A DNA stretch of 64,000 bases from Neonectria sp. B-13 (GCA_002682825.1 NOKP01000003.1:2728001-2792000), one strand, 5' to 3'; positions 33,686 through 45,795 are shown, counted from the stretch's first letter. Program-made: numbers and translations. Notes: generated by a model not told the origin, from the letters alone.

Positions 33686-36274
33686 TCAGTATCGCTCCAT
33701 CACCCATTGCCTACGCTCCTCCTTCTCCATCGCCTCCAGCATCTTCGTCTCAGCCTCCTTAACAGCGACATACCGCTCCACAAGCTCCCGCCCCAGAAGC
33801 CCAGTCATCTCTTGATCCTCCTGCAGCGCCTCGAGCGCCTCGCCGATGCTTCTAGGTAGTTTCGTCCTCACGTTGAGCTGCTCCCGCTCCTCCTCTGATA
33901 ACGTCGCCGGGTCGTCCACGCAGTCTGCCCACGTCAGTGACTCATGGCTGGCGACGCCCTGGATGCCCGCCAGCAACACCGCCGACAGCGCTAGATACGG
34001 ATTGGCCATGCCGTCCATACACTTGAACTCCCAGTGGCTTCCCTCGATCTTCCGCAGCGGTGTCTCGCGGTTCTGCGTGCCCCATGTAACCCACGTTCCT
34101 CCCGCCCAGCACCCGTCCACCACACGCTCGTAGCTGGCCAAGCTGCTGTACGTAAACGCTGCGATGGCGGGGAGGTGCTTGAGGATTCCTGCGTAAAATG
34201 GCTCGTACACGTTCTCATCGGACCCATTTGTCGTCGACATTGACATGTGGACATGAGCCGCCGTACCAGCGGCGTTTGCGAACGGCTTCGGATGGAGTGT
34301 CATCCTGAATCCCTTTGCTGCAGCGCAGTTGCTGATGATGTCCCTCGCGTAGAGAAGTGTATCCACTGCGTCCAGTACCGGTGCCTTGGGGAGGATAACT
34401 TCGTATTGCCCGTTTGCGCTTTCAGGGTGTACCATCTCAATGTAGATGCCCGCCTCGTCGAGTTGCTCAATAGCATCTTCAAGAACCGCTGCTGCTCCCT
34501 CATGTTCCATCGCTCTCGCAACGGACCACGCGTGTCCGTCTCCATCCAGAGACTCGTACCTGTTGTTTCCATTCACTCGACGCACCAGGAGTAGCTCAAT
34601 CTCAAACCCAAGAACAAATGCCAGCCCGTGTTGATATGCCTTCTCCAGTGTTCTTTTCAGTATAGTTCGTGGGCACAAAGTCACGGCCGATCCATCCTTC
34701 TCCTTGAAATCACCTCGCACGTTGATATATCCCTTTCGCGGGCCAGATCGGAGCGTCTGCAGGTCTGGGTGCAGTTTGTACTCGCCCGACGGCGAAACAC
34801 CAGGTGCAGTCACATCGTTCTGGAGCAACCCAAGACTAGCTTTGGTCACTCCAAAGGAGAACTCCTCACCACTCTGCAGCATCGACCACACCCGCCGTAT
34901 GGGAATGGCTCTCATCCGCGGCATCGCCGTCATGTCGTTCCAGTACACTTGCAAAAAGCGTGGTGCCTCCTTGTTCTTGAGGAACTTGGTCAAAACCTGG
35001 AGTTCTCCAGTTCCAGAAACCACAAGATTGGTCTCGGCCTCAGTAACAAGAGGCTCGAGTTTCAGGCCAAGTTCGTACAGCTTATTCGCGTTGTTGAAGA
35101 AAATGTCCTCCACCACTTGAGTTGCCTGCGTCCATGTCAAGTCTCGCTTGTGAACATAGTCGCACAGAACCGTGTGCAAGACTTCTCGCACCTGTTCCAC
35201 GGCTAAAAGATATGTCTCTGGGAACCAGTGTCCGTCTGTACTCCATAGGATCTTGGAATAAGGACAAAGCTCGAGGATCTGTCGAATAACCCCCTCCTGG
35301 CCGTCGCGACTGACGAAAGGAAAGACCTCGCCAATATCGGCGTAAACATTAGCATATACCGTCGCCAGGTAACCCGCTTCGCGCGTATACGGGTAACTGG
35401 CGTGCAAAAGAACAATAGGAACGGTCGGGTACTCTCGGATGAAATCCTGCAAATGCGCAGGCGATGACTTGGTCAAGGTGATATCATTGTCCCCAAGTCC
35501 AGTATGGAACTGAATGGGCTTCTGTGGGCCTTGGCTGTCTCGAATCAAGGATGCCAAACGGTGGACGAAGTACTCGTTGAGGCCGACGTGGTCGACCCTG
35601 GTGAATTTGTTAAACCCACTCGCTTCGGCTTGCTCGAACAGCGATCTGAACGCTTCAACCGCCGGTTCTAGTTCCATCCTTCGAGGTATGGCCAGGCCGG
35701 TTCGGTAGCAGATGACCGATTTGAAGCCAACCACCTCCCCGTCTGCGATGCTATCCATAATGGCCGTGTCGAAGGCTTTAATGACAACCTTGAAGGTGTT
35801 GTCGGCACTCTGGAATGGGGAGCATGCTTTGTTGATGATGTCTGCAGCGACATGTTCGATGCGGACGATGCGTTTGCTTGGGCTTCTTGTAAAGTTGTCG
35901 AAGAAGCCGTACGGCTCAGCCTCTGCAGAACTATCCAGACCATCGTCTACAAGAACGGTCTCAATCCCGGAAAGGCATCGTTGCACCCACTCGTCATAAT
36001 CCCCCGCCTGTCTCGCTTCCACAGCTGCCTCAACTACCTCCCACGAGGCCTCACAGCCGAGAATAGCAGACAGCTGCTTGACGGCACGGATATGCGCCAA
36101 GCTCGTATGGGTTGCATTGATGGCGTCGCCGTGAGCTTCGGTAGAGATTGATAAGAGGGGATACTTGGCGATGGAGCTCGAATTGAGCAGTGGATGGGCG
36201 TGGTGATCGATAATGGGAGTTGTCTGGATGGTGCGAAGAAGTGTCGCCTCCGTTTGATCCGTGATAAGCGCCAT
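33686..36274 (-). CDS. fluG: FluG-type protein: amidohydrolase plus type I glutamine synthetase-like
   Basis: In Aspergillus, FluG is needed to make an extracellular signal that starts asexual sporulation; FluG-like proteins are common in ascomycetes. The 862-residue intronless frame equals the family length. The N-terminal half is an amidohydrolase-2 domain with DHHAHP (H24, H25, H27) at the start, FHTGLGDND and LLHASYPYTREAGYLA, ILWSTDGHWFPE near its end. The C-terminal half is glutamine-synthetase-like: GDFKEKDG, VHMSMST (HVHMS), NRETPLRKIEGSHWEFKCMDGMANPYLALSAVLLAG. Which reaction is catalysed is unknown. It lies 0.9 kb from an MFS transporter gene on the same strand; no functional link is shown. 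Confidence 0.93.
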   Translation of the reverse strand: MALITDQTEATLLRTIQTTPIIDHHAHPLLNSSSIAKYPLLSISTEAHGDAINATHTSLAHIRAVKQLSAILGCEASWEVVEAAVEARQAGDYDEWVQRCLSGIETVLVDDGLDSSAEAEPYGFFDNFTRSPSKRIVRIEHVAADIINKACSPFQSADNTFKVVIKAFDTAIMDSIADGEVVGFKSVICYRTGLAIPRRMELEPAVEAFRSLFEQAEASGFNKFTRVDHVGLNEYFVHRLASLIRDSQGPQKPIQFHTGLGDNDITLTKSSPAHLQDFIREYPTVPIVLLHASYPYTREAGYLATVYANVYADIGEVFPFVSRDGQEGVIRQILELCPYSKILWSTDGHWFPETYLLAVEQVREVLHTVLCDYVHKRDLTWTQATQVVEDIFFNNANKLYELGLKLEPLVTEAETNLVVSGTGELQVLTKFLKNKEAPRFLQVYWNDMTAMPRMRAIPIRRVWSMLQSGEEFSFGVTKASLGLLQNDVTAPGVSPSGEYKLHPDLQTLRSGPRKGYINVRGDFKEKDGSAVTLCPRTILKRTLEKAYQHGLAFVLGFEIELLLVRRVNGNNRYESLDGDGHAWSVARAMEHEGAAAVLEDAIEQLDEAGIYIEMVHPESANGQYEVILPKAPVLDAVDTLLYARDIISNCAAAKGFRMTLHPKPFANAAGTAAHVHMSMSTTNGSDENVYEPFYAGILKHLPAIAAFTYSSLASYERVVDGCWAGGTWVTWGTQNRETPLRKIEGSHWEFKCMDGMANPYLALSAVLLAGIQGVASHESLTWADCVDDPATLSEEEREQLNVRTKLPRSIGEALEALQEDQEMTGLLGRELVERYVAVKEAETKMLEAMEKEERRQWVMERY

Positions 36275-37183
36275 CGTGGACTGGCTGGAGTTTCGCGAAA
36301 GTCGGATTTATGACTCGGGTCTTTAGATGTTGAATGCTCGTCAAAGATAAGCCCTAACTGCCAGCTGATGGGTGAGTGGACAACGTCGACATAGGCAGAA
36401 AGGATCGCCGGCGAAACTCACAATCTATGAACAAAACCGAGAGAAGCTTATCGAGGGGATATATTTGGTGAATGCATCCGCCAACCTTTCCATACAAGAA
36501 AGCTCGAAGTCTGACGGGTTTTCTAGAGGAGTTGTGAGAAGCGAGTTCGGCACGGATCAGAAACTCGGTAGGTGCATGACAAAAACGAGATATCAGGTTG
36601 CATCATTGACCGGGCCCTAAGTTATCCGTAGTTAGGTAAACCCGGCCCAACTACGGAATAGAACTTGATTGCAAGGATAATACCGCAATATTTGTGATAC
36701 ATGCAGTTTCTCAGCGCTACCGCTTCACTGATATTGTAAGACATACATATATCTCCAGACACCGCTTCTGCCGATCAATACGCGGGACACAGCCACGTCA
36801 ACTGTCCGCCCTTTCTTTTTGAAGCGGCTGATGTTGGATAGCCCCTTGGCCATTTTGATTTATGTTTATACAATAATTGCTTCTGAAGTTCGCTGGGGGG
36901 ACAGAAGTCATGTTTGCACCACCTTCGTACTTGACACGTTGTCTAACATCAACACCACGAAGACACGACAGTGGTAAATATGGAAAATAAGGCGCGAATG
37001 TTGCAACTCGTAGTTCCCATGGAGCTCAGGCTCACTCATGGAGTCGGAGAATTCAATCTCAAACATGACGTTCGTAGGTTATGCTGCTAATATTGGGTCG
37101 CTGCGCCCAAATGCACAGCGTGAATGTTAATCCACGAACTGTACTACTTAGAAACCGAAAGTGGTTCCAACATCTCTTGGCCT
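36275..37183. other. intergenic between FluG and MFS genes
   Basis: FluG promoter plus the MFS gene's 3' flank. AT-richer than its surroundings (about 36630-37000). No gene supported. Confidence 0.45.
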
Positions 37184-38692
37184 CTAGCTCTCTGCAGTAT
37201 TGGGCTGCGGAACAGGAGCCATCCACGTCGCCAGCCCGATCCCTAACGCGACAACCATCCCCAGACAAAACGGCGACCCCATCCACGTCCGAAGTCCAAC
37301 CCCAAACAGAGCCCCCATCCCCAGCTCCAAAGCCAGAAACCCGATAACCTCTCCCACAGCCAGCATGCCGAAAAGCGAGCCGGTCCTCTCGCCTCCGGAT
37401 AAGCTCACCAGCATCGCCCTGCAGAGCGTGGGTAAGCCCGACCCCAGCGCCGAGATGGTGAGGCCGGCCAAGATCAATGTCTCGCTGGTGATCATCATCA
37501 GACACAAGGACCCGGCCAAGAATAGAAGGGCACTACCGCGGGCGAGAAAACAGTCGAGGCGGCGTGATTGGCGGTTTGCGAACTTGGTCGAGAGAGTGGT
37601 GATCCCAGGAAGTACGAGGCACAACGTGATGAGCGTCAGTAGACTCCTCAAAGATATGAGAAGCCCGGACTGGTTGAGGGGCCAGTTGAACTGGATGGGC
37701 ATCAGGCGCAGAAGAAGCTCGGATTGCGTAGTTGCAAGCGGTATCGTCAGGACGGCACCGGGGAGAAGCCACAAAGCAGGAACCGAGAAGAGATGCCGGA
37801 GTGTTTGAAGTGTAGATGCGGTCGGTTTCGAAATTCCCGTGTTGTAAGGATCGCTGTCCAGCTTCGGAGGTAACGTCTCTGGCGTGAAAATGGCGAGAAT
37901 GACGCCTCCAGCAAACACAAGCCCGAGCGAGAGGAACAATGGCATCCATATCGACGACTGTATGAGTCTCCCTGCTAAGACTGGGCCCAGTAACTGTGCA
38001 AACAGGACAGAAGCAACGATCCATTGAAACCAGGTAGCCCTACAAGACACACCTCCTTAGTTAATGCCTTTGATCAGAGTCTCGGCTGGGACTGACCTTT
38101 TAGCAGCAGGTACCACGTCTGAAAGAATAGTGAAAACCATGGCTTCCGCGACGCTGCGGCCGCCTCCGAACAACAGTAGAGCCCCGAGACCCCAGATTGC
38201 TCTCAGAGGCATAGATCTCCACTGCCAGCAGACGTACATGGCATAGGCCTGGGAGAGAAAAATGCTGAGGATGCTCGAGGCAAGGACGGGGACGCGGCCC
38301 ATTCTATCTGCGAGAGCGCCCAAGGGGAACGAGACGAGGGCACCTATCAGCAGTCAGATTTCCATCACCTCCAGTACTCTCCAAGAAGAAGATCCGTGTT
38401 TCTTGCCTCCAACAGTAGCCGAGACGAGAATTCCCATGGAGATGATATTCAGTTCCTGCTGTACTGGCTCGATGCGACACTGCTCCTCGGGGAGAAGCTC
38501 GTCGGTCGTCACATTGAAGTGCTGCTTGCAGACGATGTCCTGCATCAACCTTACGGACGGGAGGTCACTCAAGGAAAGCCCTAGCTGGATAGCGAAAAGA
38601 GCAGCAGCGAGAAACTGGAGGAGATATTCTCGTGGGACGGTCACCGAGCGGAACCCCATTGTCAAGGACGAGGATAAAGAGTGCGTGCCCAA
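37184..38692 (-). CDS. major facilitator superfamily transporter
   Basis: Three exons (38659-38407, 38343-38097, 38039-37184) give 451 residues from MGFRSVTVPREY, or 462 from the in-frame ATG at 38692; the feature span uses the earlier ATG. The first intron (38344-38406) has a GC donor, GGAG|GCAAGA, with a CTGAC branch point and TAG acceptor; this is the only join that gives ILVSATVGGALVSFPLGALADRMGR, where GALADRMGR is the MFS loop 2-3 signature. The second intron is GT-AG. The rest has about 12 hydrophobic segments, for example TWFQWIVASVLFAQLLGPVLAGRL and a PETLPPKL stretch after helix 6. The substrate cannot be told. Confidence 0.85.
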
Positions 38693-39871
38693 GATGGTTT
38701 GGTGTGCTGAGAGCCGAGGCGGATTGCTTGAGATGTTTGTGCGAGAGAATAAAGCACGGAGGAGAAATCACGGAGTAGGCAGCACGAAGAATAAAGCACG
38801 GTCAACGGCGGTCGAGGCTCGCAGCTGCGGCGGTGATTGACAATTGGTGACAATAGAACAATGGGAGGCGTTCCTCAATACCTGCAGCTGTAGCCAGTAG
38901 GCCATCACCCAATTGAGCTCTCGGGATCCTAATCATCAGTTATTCGTTCTCAGCTCTAATAAGATCTGTCGCAAGGGTTAAAAACTTGATACTTGTTTTA
39001 TCGTGCTCTCGTTGGTCGCTGAACCATAGTGAAGCCAAAAATGCATCCAGTCCAAAGAGGCCTATAGTTTGCCAGGCCCTTTCGTCGATTCAACAACACC
39101 TTGATAGGCAACCTCGTGACTTGAAAGCACCTTTAACTTAGATTTCGTTCGAAATTTTCAAGGTTGTAATAAAGTTAGCTAACTTTAGGAAAACTGCGGT
39201 ACTACCTTCCTTTGCAAGCTTCGTGCCCACGCTTGACAGGGAAACCTGAGCCACATTTCTATTTTTATGATTCTGTCACTTGTCATTGTCTCTTCTGAGA
39301 TCTATCCCAAGCCTTGACCCCTGCTGCCAAGGTTCCTTCCAACACCTCTGTTCTCTAAAACGCCACAGGGTCCGGTGGGGGGGCCGTTTCTTAAACAAAG
39401 AACACGGAGTCCGGGATCGACATCCGGGGTTGTTCTGAAAGCTTCCAAGAGGCATTTTGGGCCTCAGACAAACAGGCCGAGGTCATGTTCCTGCATTCAC
39501 TAAGGAGATGTTCGCAATTAGTGGCCAGTTTTTAGGCTTCCGAGTTTCAGGGGGCATGGCAAAGCCTGACACTTGCTTGTTCGTGAACACTGTTCGGGCC
39601 AGCAAGGTGAATGATGCTCAAATGAGTTCCAAGAACACTACCTTCGCGGTTCTTTTCGTGGGCTACAAATGCTTCAATGTCCCATTCCATCTAGTTTTCT
39701 TCTTCTTCAGATCAATTCCACTCGTCCTGTTCTACTTAGTGGTCAACTCTCATCACACTCTGTGTCAACCAACACTTTGTGACAACCATCACTTTGTGAC
39801 AACCATCACTTACACCACCACCACAAACAACTCAACATCCCACATCTCTCAGCTAGTCTGATAGAATCACC
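38693..39871. promoter_or_regulatory. intergenic, AT-richer
   Basis: MFS gene upstream region followed by about 900 bp without coding signal. Holds a 17-bp tandem repeat near its right end. Confidence 0.4.
39773..39806 (+). repeat. two 17-bp tandem copies (CACTTTGTGACAACCAT)
   Basis: Exact copies at 39773-39789 and 39790-39806, followed by a partial third (CACTTA). They lie about 65 bp upstream of the small Cys-rich frame, so probably in its leader. Confidence 0.85.
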
Positions 39872-40087
39872 ATGTGTCGCGGCACCGACCTTCAGTGTCC
39901 AGAATGCAAGGAATTTGAAAAGAACATCACCGAAGTCTGCTGGCGTTCCAAAGAGAATCTGCCATGCCACAAGATCTTCGAGGGCCCCAATCCGGGTACC
40001 GAAAAATGCACCATTTGCAAGCGGATTCAAAAGATCGGTTCGATTGTTATGCCAGCCCGTCTAGCCCTTGCTAGCTCTGCTACCTAG
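39872..40087 (+). CDS. possible small Cys-rich protein
   Basis: Frame of 71 codons starting in good fungal context (AATCACCATGTG). It has seven or eight cysteines concentrated in the first 50 residues, in CxxC-type pairs (QCPEC, KCTIC), suggesting a small zinc-binding protein; no signal peptide is visible, so it is not an obvious secreted effector. The last 20 residues look less constrained and might not be coded if an intron lies after KRIQKI. I know of no family match; support is the start context, cysteine spacing and a leader-like upstream sequence. Confidence 0.4.
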   Translation: MCRGTDLQCPECKEFEKNITEVCWRSKENLPCHKIFEGPNPGTEKCTICKRIQKIGSIVMPARLALASSAT

Positions 40088-43000
40088 GCATCATCTCTCA
40101 AAACGGGGCCTGGTAGTATCTTCAGGACGGCTACGGCTATGAGATACAGGTCAACCACTTGTTCCAGGAACCAGGTTCATGCGATGGTGGCCTGGTTCCT
40201 CAAGATTGGACGTTCCTCAAAAGTCCCCGCCAACACCACTTGCTCCAGAACGAGCAATTGGGCGCGAGTGGGGAGAGGATGTTGGCGTTTATATTTACGG
40301 AAGGGAAAAGTTCATGAGAGTAACGGAAGCGAGATACCCAGATTGGAAAGCGATATTGGACATGCAATTGAGAGCGTTCTTGTGGATTATGTTGAAGTGC
40401 ACCGAATCACCATGGAGCAATTTAGCGCTGGAGGTTTAAGTAGCATAAATTGAAAATCGAGCTACACGTTGTTTTTTTCTCTAGATGAATGATGTCCTTT
40501 GTTTCCTCCGTGCCTGTTAACAATGACTTTGATCAACTGGTCCACACAACTGCCTCGAGTGTATTAAGCTGGCTTGACCATTCGTGTAAAATCCAGCCCT
40601 TGTTTAGTGTGCCAAGTACTGCACCTATTTCAACTGCGAGGATCCCTGATTCGCGGGTCTACTACCTTCGCGTCTCAATTAAACTTGGGCTGTGCTTGTA
40701 AGACTTTTGGAATGCGATATGTCCTTTGTTGCCTCAAGCTAACCGTCGGGGCCATGAACCAATGACATAACATCAACAGTGCGAAATACAGAACTCGCTC
40801 ATTAAAAACCACGGAAGAGAGCGATATTTCGTATTACAGAATTTCAGCAGTATCTGTTTTTAGGTCAGGGAAGCCAAGCTGGGGCAAATATTGGCTGATC
40901 AGAGCAAACTGCATATTGAGTATAGGGTGGGGGCCGTAAGCGGGATTGGAGCATGCAAGTGTGTACGAAGACAATTACAATGTCCGCAGCTGTTTGAGCC
41001 ACGAGCCACATTGCAAAAACACATAGCAAGTACGGGAACTTGAAATGGCCTGCAGGAAGTGTATGGTTACTTATGCGACTAGCCTCGGGGCTGAATAACA
41101 CGTAAGAGTGATGCATTGGCTTCCCACATCTCCTGCAGACTTCCGCTTTGAAGTATTGGAATCTGTCGCACTGACCCAATATTGGAGGAGACGAAGCAGT
41201 TCTCTTTGCATACCGAATCGGTTCTTTCCGAGCTCGTAGCAATGCATAGACCCACTCCCCAGCCCTCCCTCGCCTTGGTGGCAGCAAGCATCGTTGGAAA
41301 GGGCTGTGAAGAGCCACGTCTTGTGGATTGCGAAGGGAGATGCGTAATACCAAATGGAGGCAGGGTCAATAAACATACGGAAGCTTGCCTTGACACGTTG
41401 ACAAATCAGACAAACAACTTGATCCTCATCGAGGTATCTCGCTTGGCCGCGACAACCCGAGTATCCCAAGAGTCGTACTACGCCCTATCTACTTCGTACA
41501 TATCCGTAGTAGGCACGTCACCGCAGCTTTTGGCAAGGTGAGGCTGGGGGACCCTGGCGTTTGGATAAGGACCTTGCATCAGTCCCGCCAACTAGTGTGC
41601 TGGCATCACCTCCCTCCACTAGCTCGACCCGATTCAGAACAGCGACTGGCCGCGGGTGATTTGCGCAAAGGCGTGTCCACTGTTCCAGAAAGAGACGCCG
41701 GTAGTGTAGAAGTGACAACTTACAAGCTGGAGGGGAATTAGGGGAGTAGGTGGAGAGCTGAGCGGTGATCGGTGACGAAACGGTGAAGGCGATGTGCCAA
41801 CTGACAGCCAACCACGGAGCACCGCTGTTCAGTTGCGGCGGACTGGCCATCCGGTTCCAGATGAGATCTTCAGACATGGCATCGTGTTTGAGACATGGCT
41901 CTGTGATGATGACACCCGCGCGTCAGCGTATCGCGCAGTGACACTCTGACCCGCGGGGCCGGGCGCCGTCACGTACGAAGTACGAGGGGAGAGATTCCGT
42001 TATCCGGCAGTGGAAAATATCCGACCTGCGACCAGCCGTGCAGGATCGTAGATTGAGCAACGCGAAGACGGTCAGGCTAACTCTAAGCACTCGTTCCATA
42101 GACCGGAAGACTAGGCGCCGTGAGGGAGTCAATTGGGCCATGGCATATTTGACTTTGGCATCGCCGCAACCCAAGATCTGGAGGCAAAGCTCCTTAGCCT
42201 GAAGGGGAACCGGAATCAGCGACGTGTCGACCCGCGAGCATAGCTGCAACCTGTCGATAAATGGCCATCACGGGTGGACGGGCGCGGTGTCAGCCTTTGG
42301 AGATGGCTGTGTTGCACCGTCTAGACTTGACCGTGGCCAGCCAATCTCCCATTGCCGTCCACCACACGCGGCGGATCATCTCGGTCCGCTGTCTCTGTCC
42401 CGTCATGATAGCGCCACGGGTAGAAGGCCGGTGGCCGAGACAGCGAATGACGAATGAGCATTATGCAGGTACGATGTTCGTAGGCCCGAAGCAAGACACG
42501 TTGGCTGGCAGCTTTGTCGCCGCCAAAACGGATGACCTAGCCGCTGCAATCGACGAGTCCTGAAAACGCATGTAGTCGTTCGTCCGAAGTCGTGACTGAA
42601 CCTGCCAAGCAAGCCCCTGACTTATTGCTGTGTCCGGTGCCATTGCCTTCCTGCGGGCAGCTGGGCAGCTAGGATGCTAGGATGCTGGTACGTACACTGG
42701 ATGCAGGTCGGTAAACCTCTTGTTTGAGAAACGTTGAGGTCCATGGCACCGTGCCGCACAAGTGCCGTAGCTAACGTGGGATTCCGGTCGCCTCCATTCC
42801 TTTCTGAAGACTGGGCGACTCATTCTCGCGTCCCCTACCAACCAGGAAAACGACGTATCACAGTAGACTGTAGGACTCAAAGTCGCAAACACACAAGAGC
42901 AAGCGTCCGCAATGAGTCCAGACTATGTGCTCTGACTGCTCGTATCCGCTTCCCGTCTCTGGGTTCCCCATCTGCCACTCTGCCACTCTCCCACCTCTCG

Positions 43001-45795
43001 AGCTCTCCTGAACTTGCCTGCATCTGCATTGAGTTGAACCGTGGCGGCTAGCATTCCATTGATCCGCGTGGCTTGTGGAGCCACCACGGACGGACTGTGC
43101 TTGAGAGCTAGGATGAGACCGTCGGCCGGTTGCACGGGTGGTCTTGGGCTGGACAGCGCTGGGCGCTCGACGGCGCGAGTCTGTGCGAGGCATCAATCAA
43201 ACAACTAGCTAACCAACCGGCCAACCGACCCAGCCTAGGCGCTGGTGGCACATATCCCCGATAGATACTGTAGGCCGGAGGGGAGGGTCGGAGGGGGATG
43301 TAGATGAATCCTGCCGTGGCCATGTGGAGTTGCCGAACCCTGGCTAGGGGAGAAACCTCCCGCGATGTAACTGTGCCGTGGGAAGGGAGCATCGTTGGAT
43401 TCACATACCGTCTCAGCATGACCGGGTCGCGTAGAGAATAAGCTAGGGTCTGGGCTGATGAAGATGGAATCGCATGTTTGCAGATGGTGAAGAAAGTCTT
43501 GAAGAAGCAAAAAACGCAAGCATGAGAGGAAAGAAAAGAAAGGGAGTACCCCCTAGCTTCTTTACGAAAGCCCCGTTCAGCAATGGGACCCCCGTGCGTC
43601 TGTCTGTGAAAGATCGTCTGATACCAAGGTGGACGGCGACATGAGGTGCGAAGTATGCGGGCGGACGAACGAACGAATAAAGGCTGCACGGATCTTGAAG
43701 CAACTCAGGAGGCTGACTGTGTGGGGCAGAGGAAGCCACACGGTATCTATCACGCCCCAAAGCTTCAACTACGACAAGTGTCAGTGCTCAACGGCGAGGG
43801 CAGGTAAACGATGGGGACTTGCCGAGGGTTAAGTTGGCGGCTGGCCCTTGGACGGTGCGCACGATAGTGTACAAATGGAAGATGAATAGTCGTGACAAAA
43901 GGTGGACAACGGCGCGAGAAAAAGTCGAGATGATGATGTGCACTACAATGCACTGTTCTGCACTGTGCTGCCAAGCACAATGATGCGCCGCAGTCTGCAG
44001 TCTGCAGGCTCGTGCACAGTGCGCATGTACGCTGCACGGTCCTGCACGGTAATTTCTTTGCTGCTTGCGGTGCTTTCTGTCGGTATTCCATTGCTGGCTT
44101 CCAGACGCCGACGATCTCCACGCTGCGGCTGGATCGCATCGCATCGCAATCAACGCACAACACCAGCGAAACTCCTGATTCGAGTTTCGCGCAGCCCATC
44201 TAGGTATCCCAGTCAAGTGCGAGCCCCGTTGGAAACGAGTCAAACAACACTATCGGCGAGTGCCCTGACTCGAGGCCAGTGACAGTCCCTTGTCGGCCAG
44301 CCCAGCCCTTGTCCAGGAACGGAGACATAGCGGACCCGCTGATGGCACAGGGGCGCCAGTTGCAGACATTCTGCCATTGACCCTGGTCAACCACCTGGGC
44401 TGCGGGTGCGGAAACATCCCATTCACCCACCATCGCATCGCGCCTCGATTATCCCCGTACAGAACTAGACTTCTTCTGGGCTCCCACACCTTTTCTGCAC
44501 CAGGGAGTGCAGGGCTCCCACGCTCCCCAAGACCCTAGCCTCTCGCCCACTGCAACCGGGGCCCTGCAACCATAACCGCACTCCAAACGGATCCATTGAG
44601 ACAAGTGTGGAAAGTCCCTGACGGAGAGAGACAGACAGACGCGCTTTGCTCCGACGGGAGCGACCTAGGAGGCTAGGACACAGACGGACACAGACCAGCC
44701 CACTGTCCGCAGCCCGCCGTCCACCACGGGCCACGGGGTGGATGAAGATCCAATCCTACTAATCCCAATCCCACCATCTCCACCGTCCTCTCGCCAGTCG
44801 ACGGGACCGGGACCAGTCGACGGCCTGACCAAACCAGACCGGCCAGGGGGCGACCGAAACGAGGTCTACCGTCTACCGTCCGCGAAGGTACTGTGCGGCC
44901 TGCTCCTCCACGAGACCGACCAGCGAGCCGTTCTTCGCTTCATCCATTCAACCTCTCATCCTCACCGTGCCGGCTTCTTGGGGTGCTTGTTTGCTTTTGC
45001 GGTGCATCAACGAGATTCAGGCGGCGTTGCTTCTTTGCGCCTCCTCTGTAATCGGTGCGTCCACCATTGGCCATCCCTATTCCCCGTCTTCCCCTTGCCC
45101 AGCATCCCCCATCCCATCATCTCTGGTGCTTTGTGCTTTGTGCTTTGCTCTCTGGCTCTCTGTCTGCTCTGGCTTTGTGCTCTGGTGGCCGTCGCAACGC
45201 ATACGCAGTCGCCAACGCGGAATGTGCTTTGTACAAACGTACACGTACGTATCTTCGACACGCACATCGCGGCGCACCTTGCTCTCGGTGTCGCAATCCC
45301 CTCGCGAGCCACTCCCGTGATTGACACGCCCCGGACATCTTGGTGACGTCTGGAGCTCGCGTGGTCTAGTAGCTGCTGTGTCCCAATGGCCGCACCATAT
45401 TCTGCGAGTTGTGGTTACGCATGAGCTTCGCTACGCCCCGGTCTTCCGCCCAGCTTCCGCACGCACGCCAGACAGCCAGCCAGAGCCCCGAGCCATGCGA
45501 TCCTGATCTGCCGTTTCAGCCTTTACACTCTCCTGGCCTTGTCCACTAATAGAAACCAGCATTCACCCGTTCACCGTCGCCTTGCCGCGCAGCCACCCTG
45601 TGAATCGCCCTGCCCACCTCGGCCAATACTCAGACGCCCCCGAACCTGCGCCTGCGCCTCCTGCGCCTGTCCGTCCATCCTCCTTCGGCTCGCCTTGTAC
45701 CAGCCGACATAATAGAATTACTCGCCAGCGATCGTTCCCGTCCTACACTTCGCACTGGGAGACCTGCAGAGGTCTACCCGCATATAGAAGCCACC
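40088..45795. other. 5.7-kb gene-poor region
   Basis: No frame could be tied to a known family. Coding-like fragments in different frames occur at about 40119-40440 and may be a decayed gene. Features: inverted repeat 40166-40200, TACTTCGTAC at 41490, GTACGAAGTAC at 41973-41983, and TGCAC phased repeats at 43939-44047. From about 44950 the + strand becomes a C/T-rich leader of the downstream large gene. Frames at 41518-41877 (-) and 43108-43689 (-) were considered and not accepted. Confidence 0.45.
43939..44047. repeat. TGCAC array with 10-bp spacing
   Basis: TGCAC starts at 43939, 43949 and 43959, then at 44013, 44033 and 44043. Spacing within each group is 10 or 20 bp, one or two helical turns. 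Confidence 0.75.

Noticed and set aside
41518..41877. 119-codon - frame starting MSEDLIWN
   Set aside because: Plausible start, but no family, no conservation evidence, and the 3' half looks random.
43108..43689. 193-codon - frame
   Set aside because: Composition typical of random GC-rich frame; competing frames.
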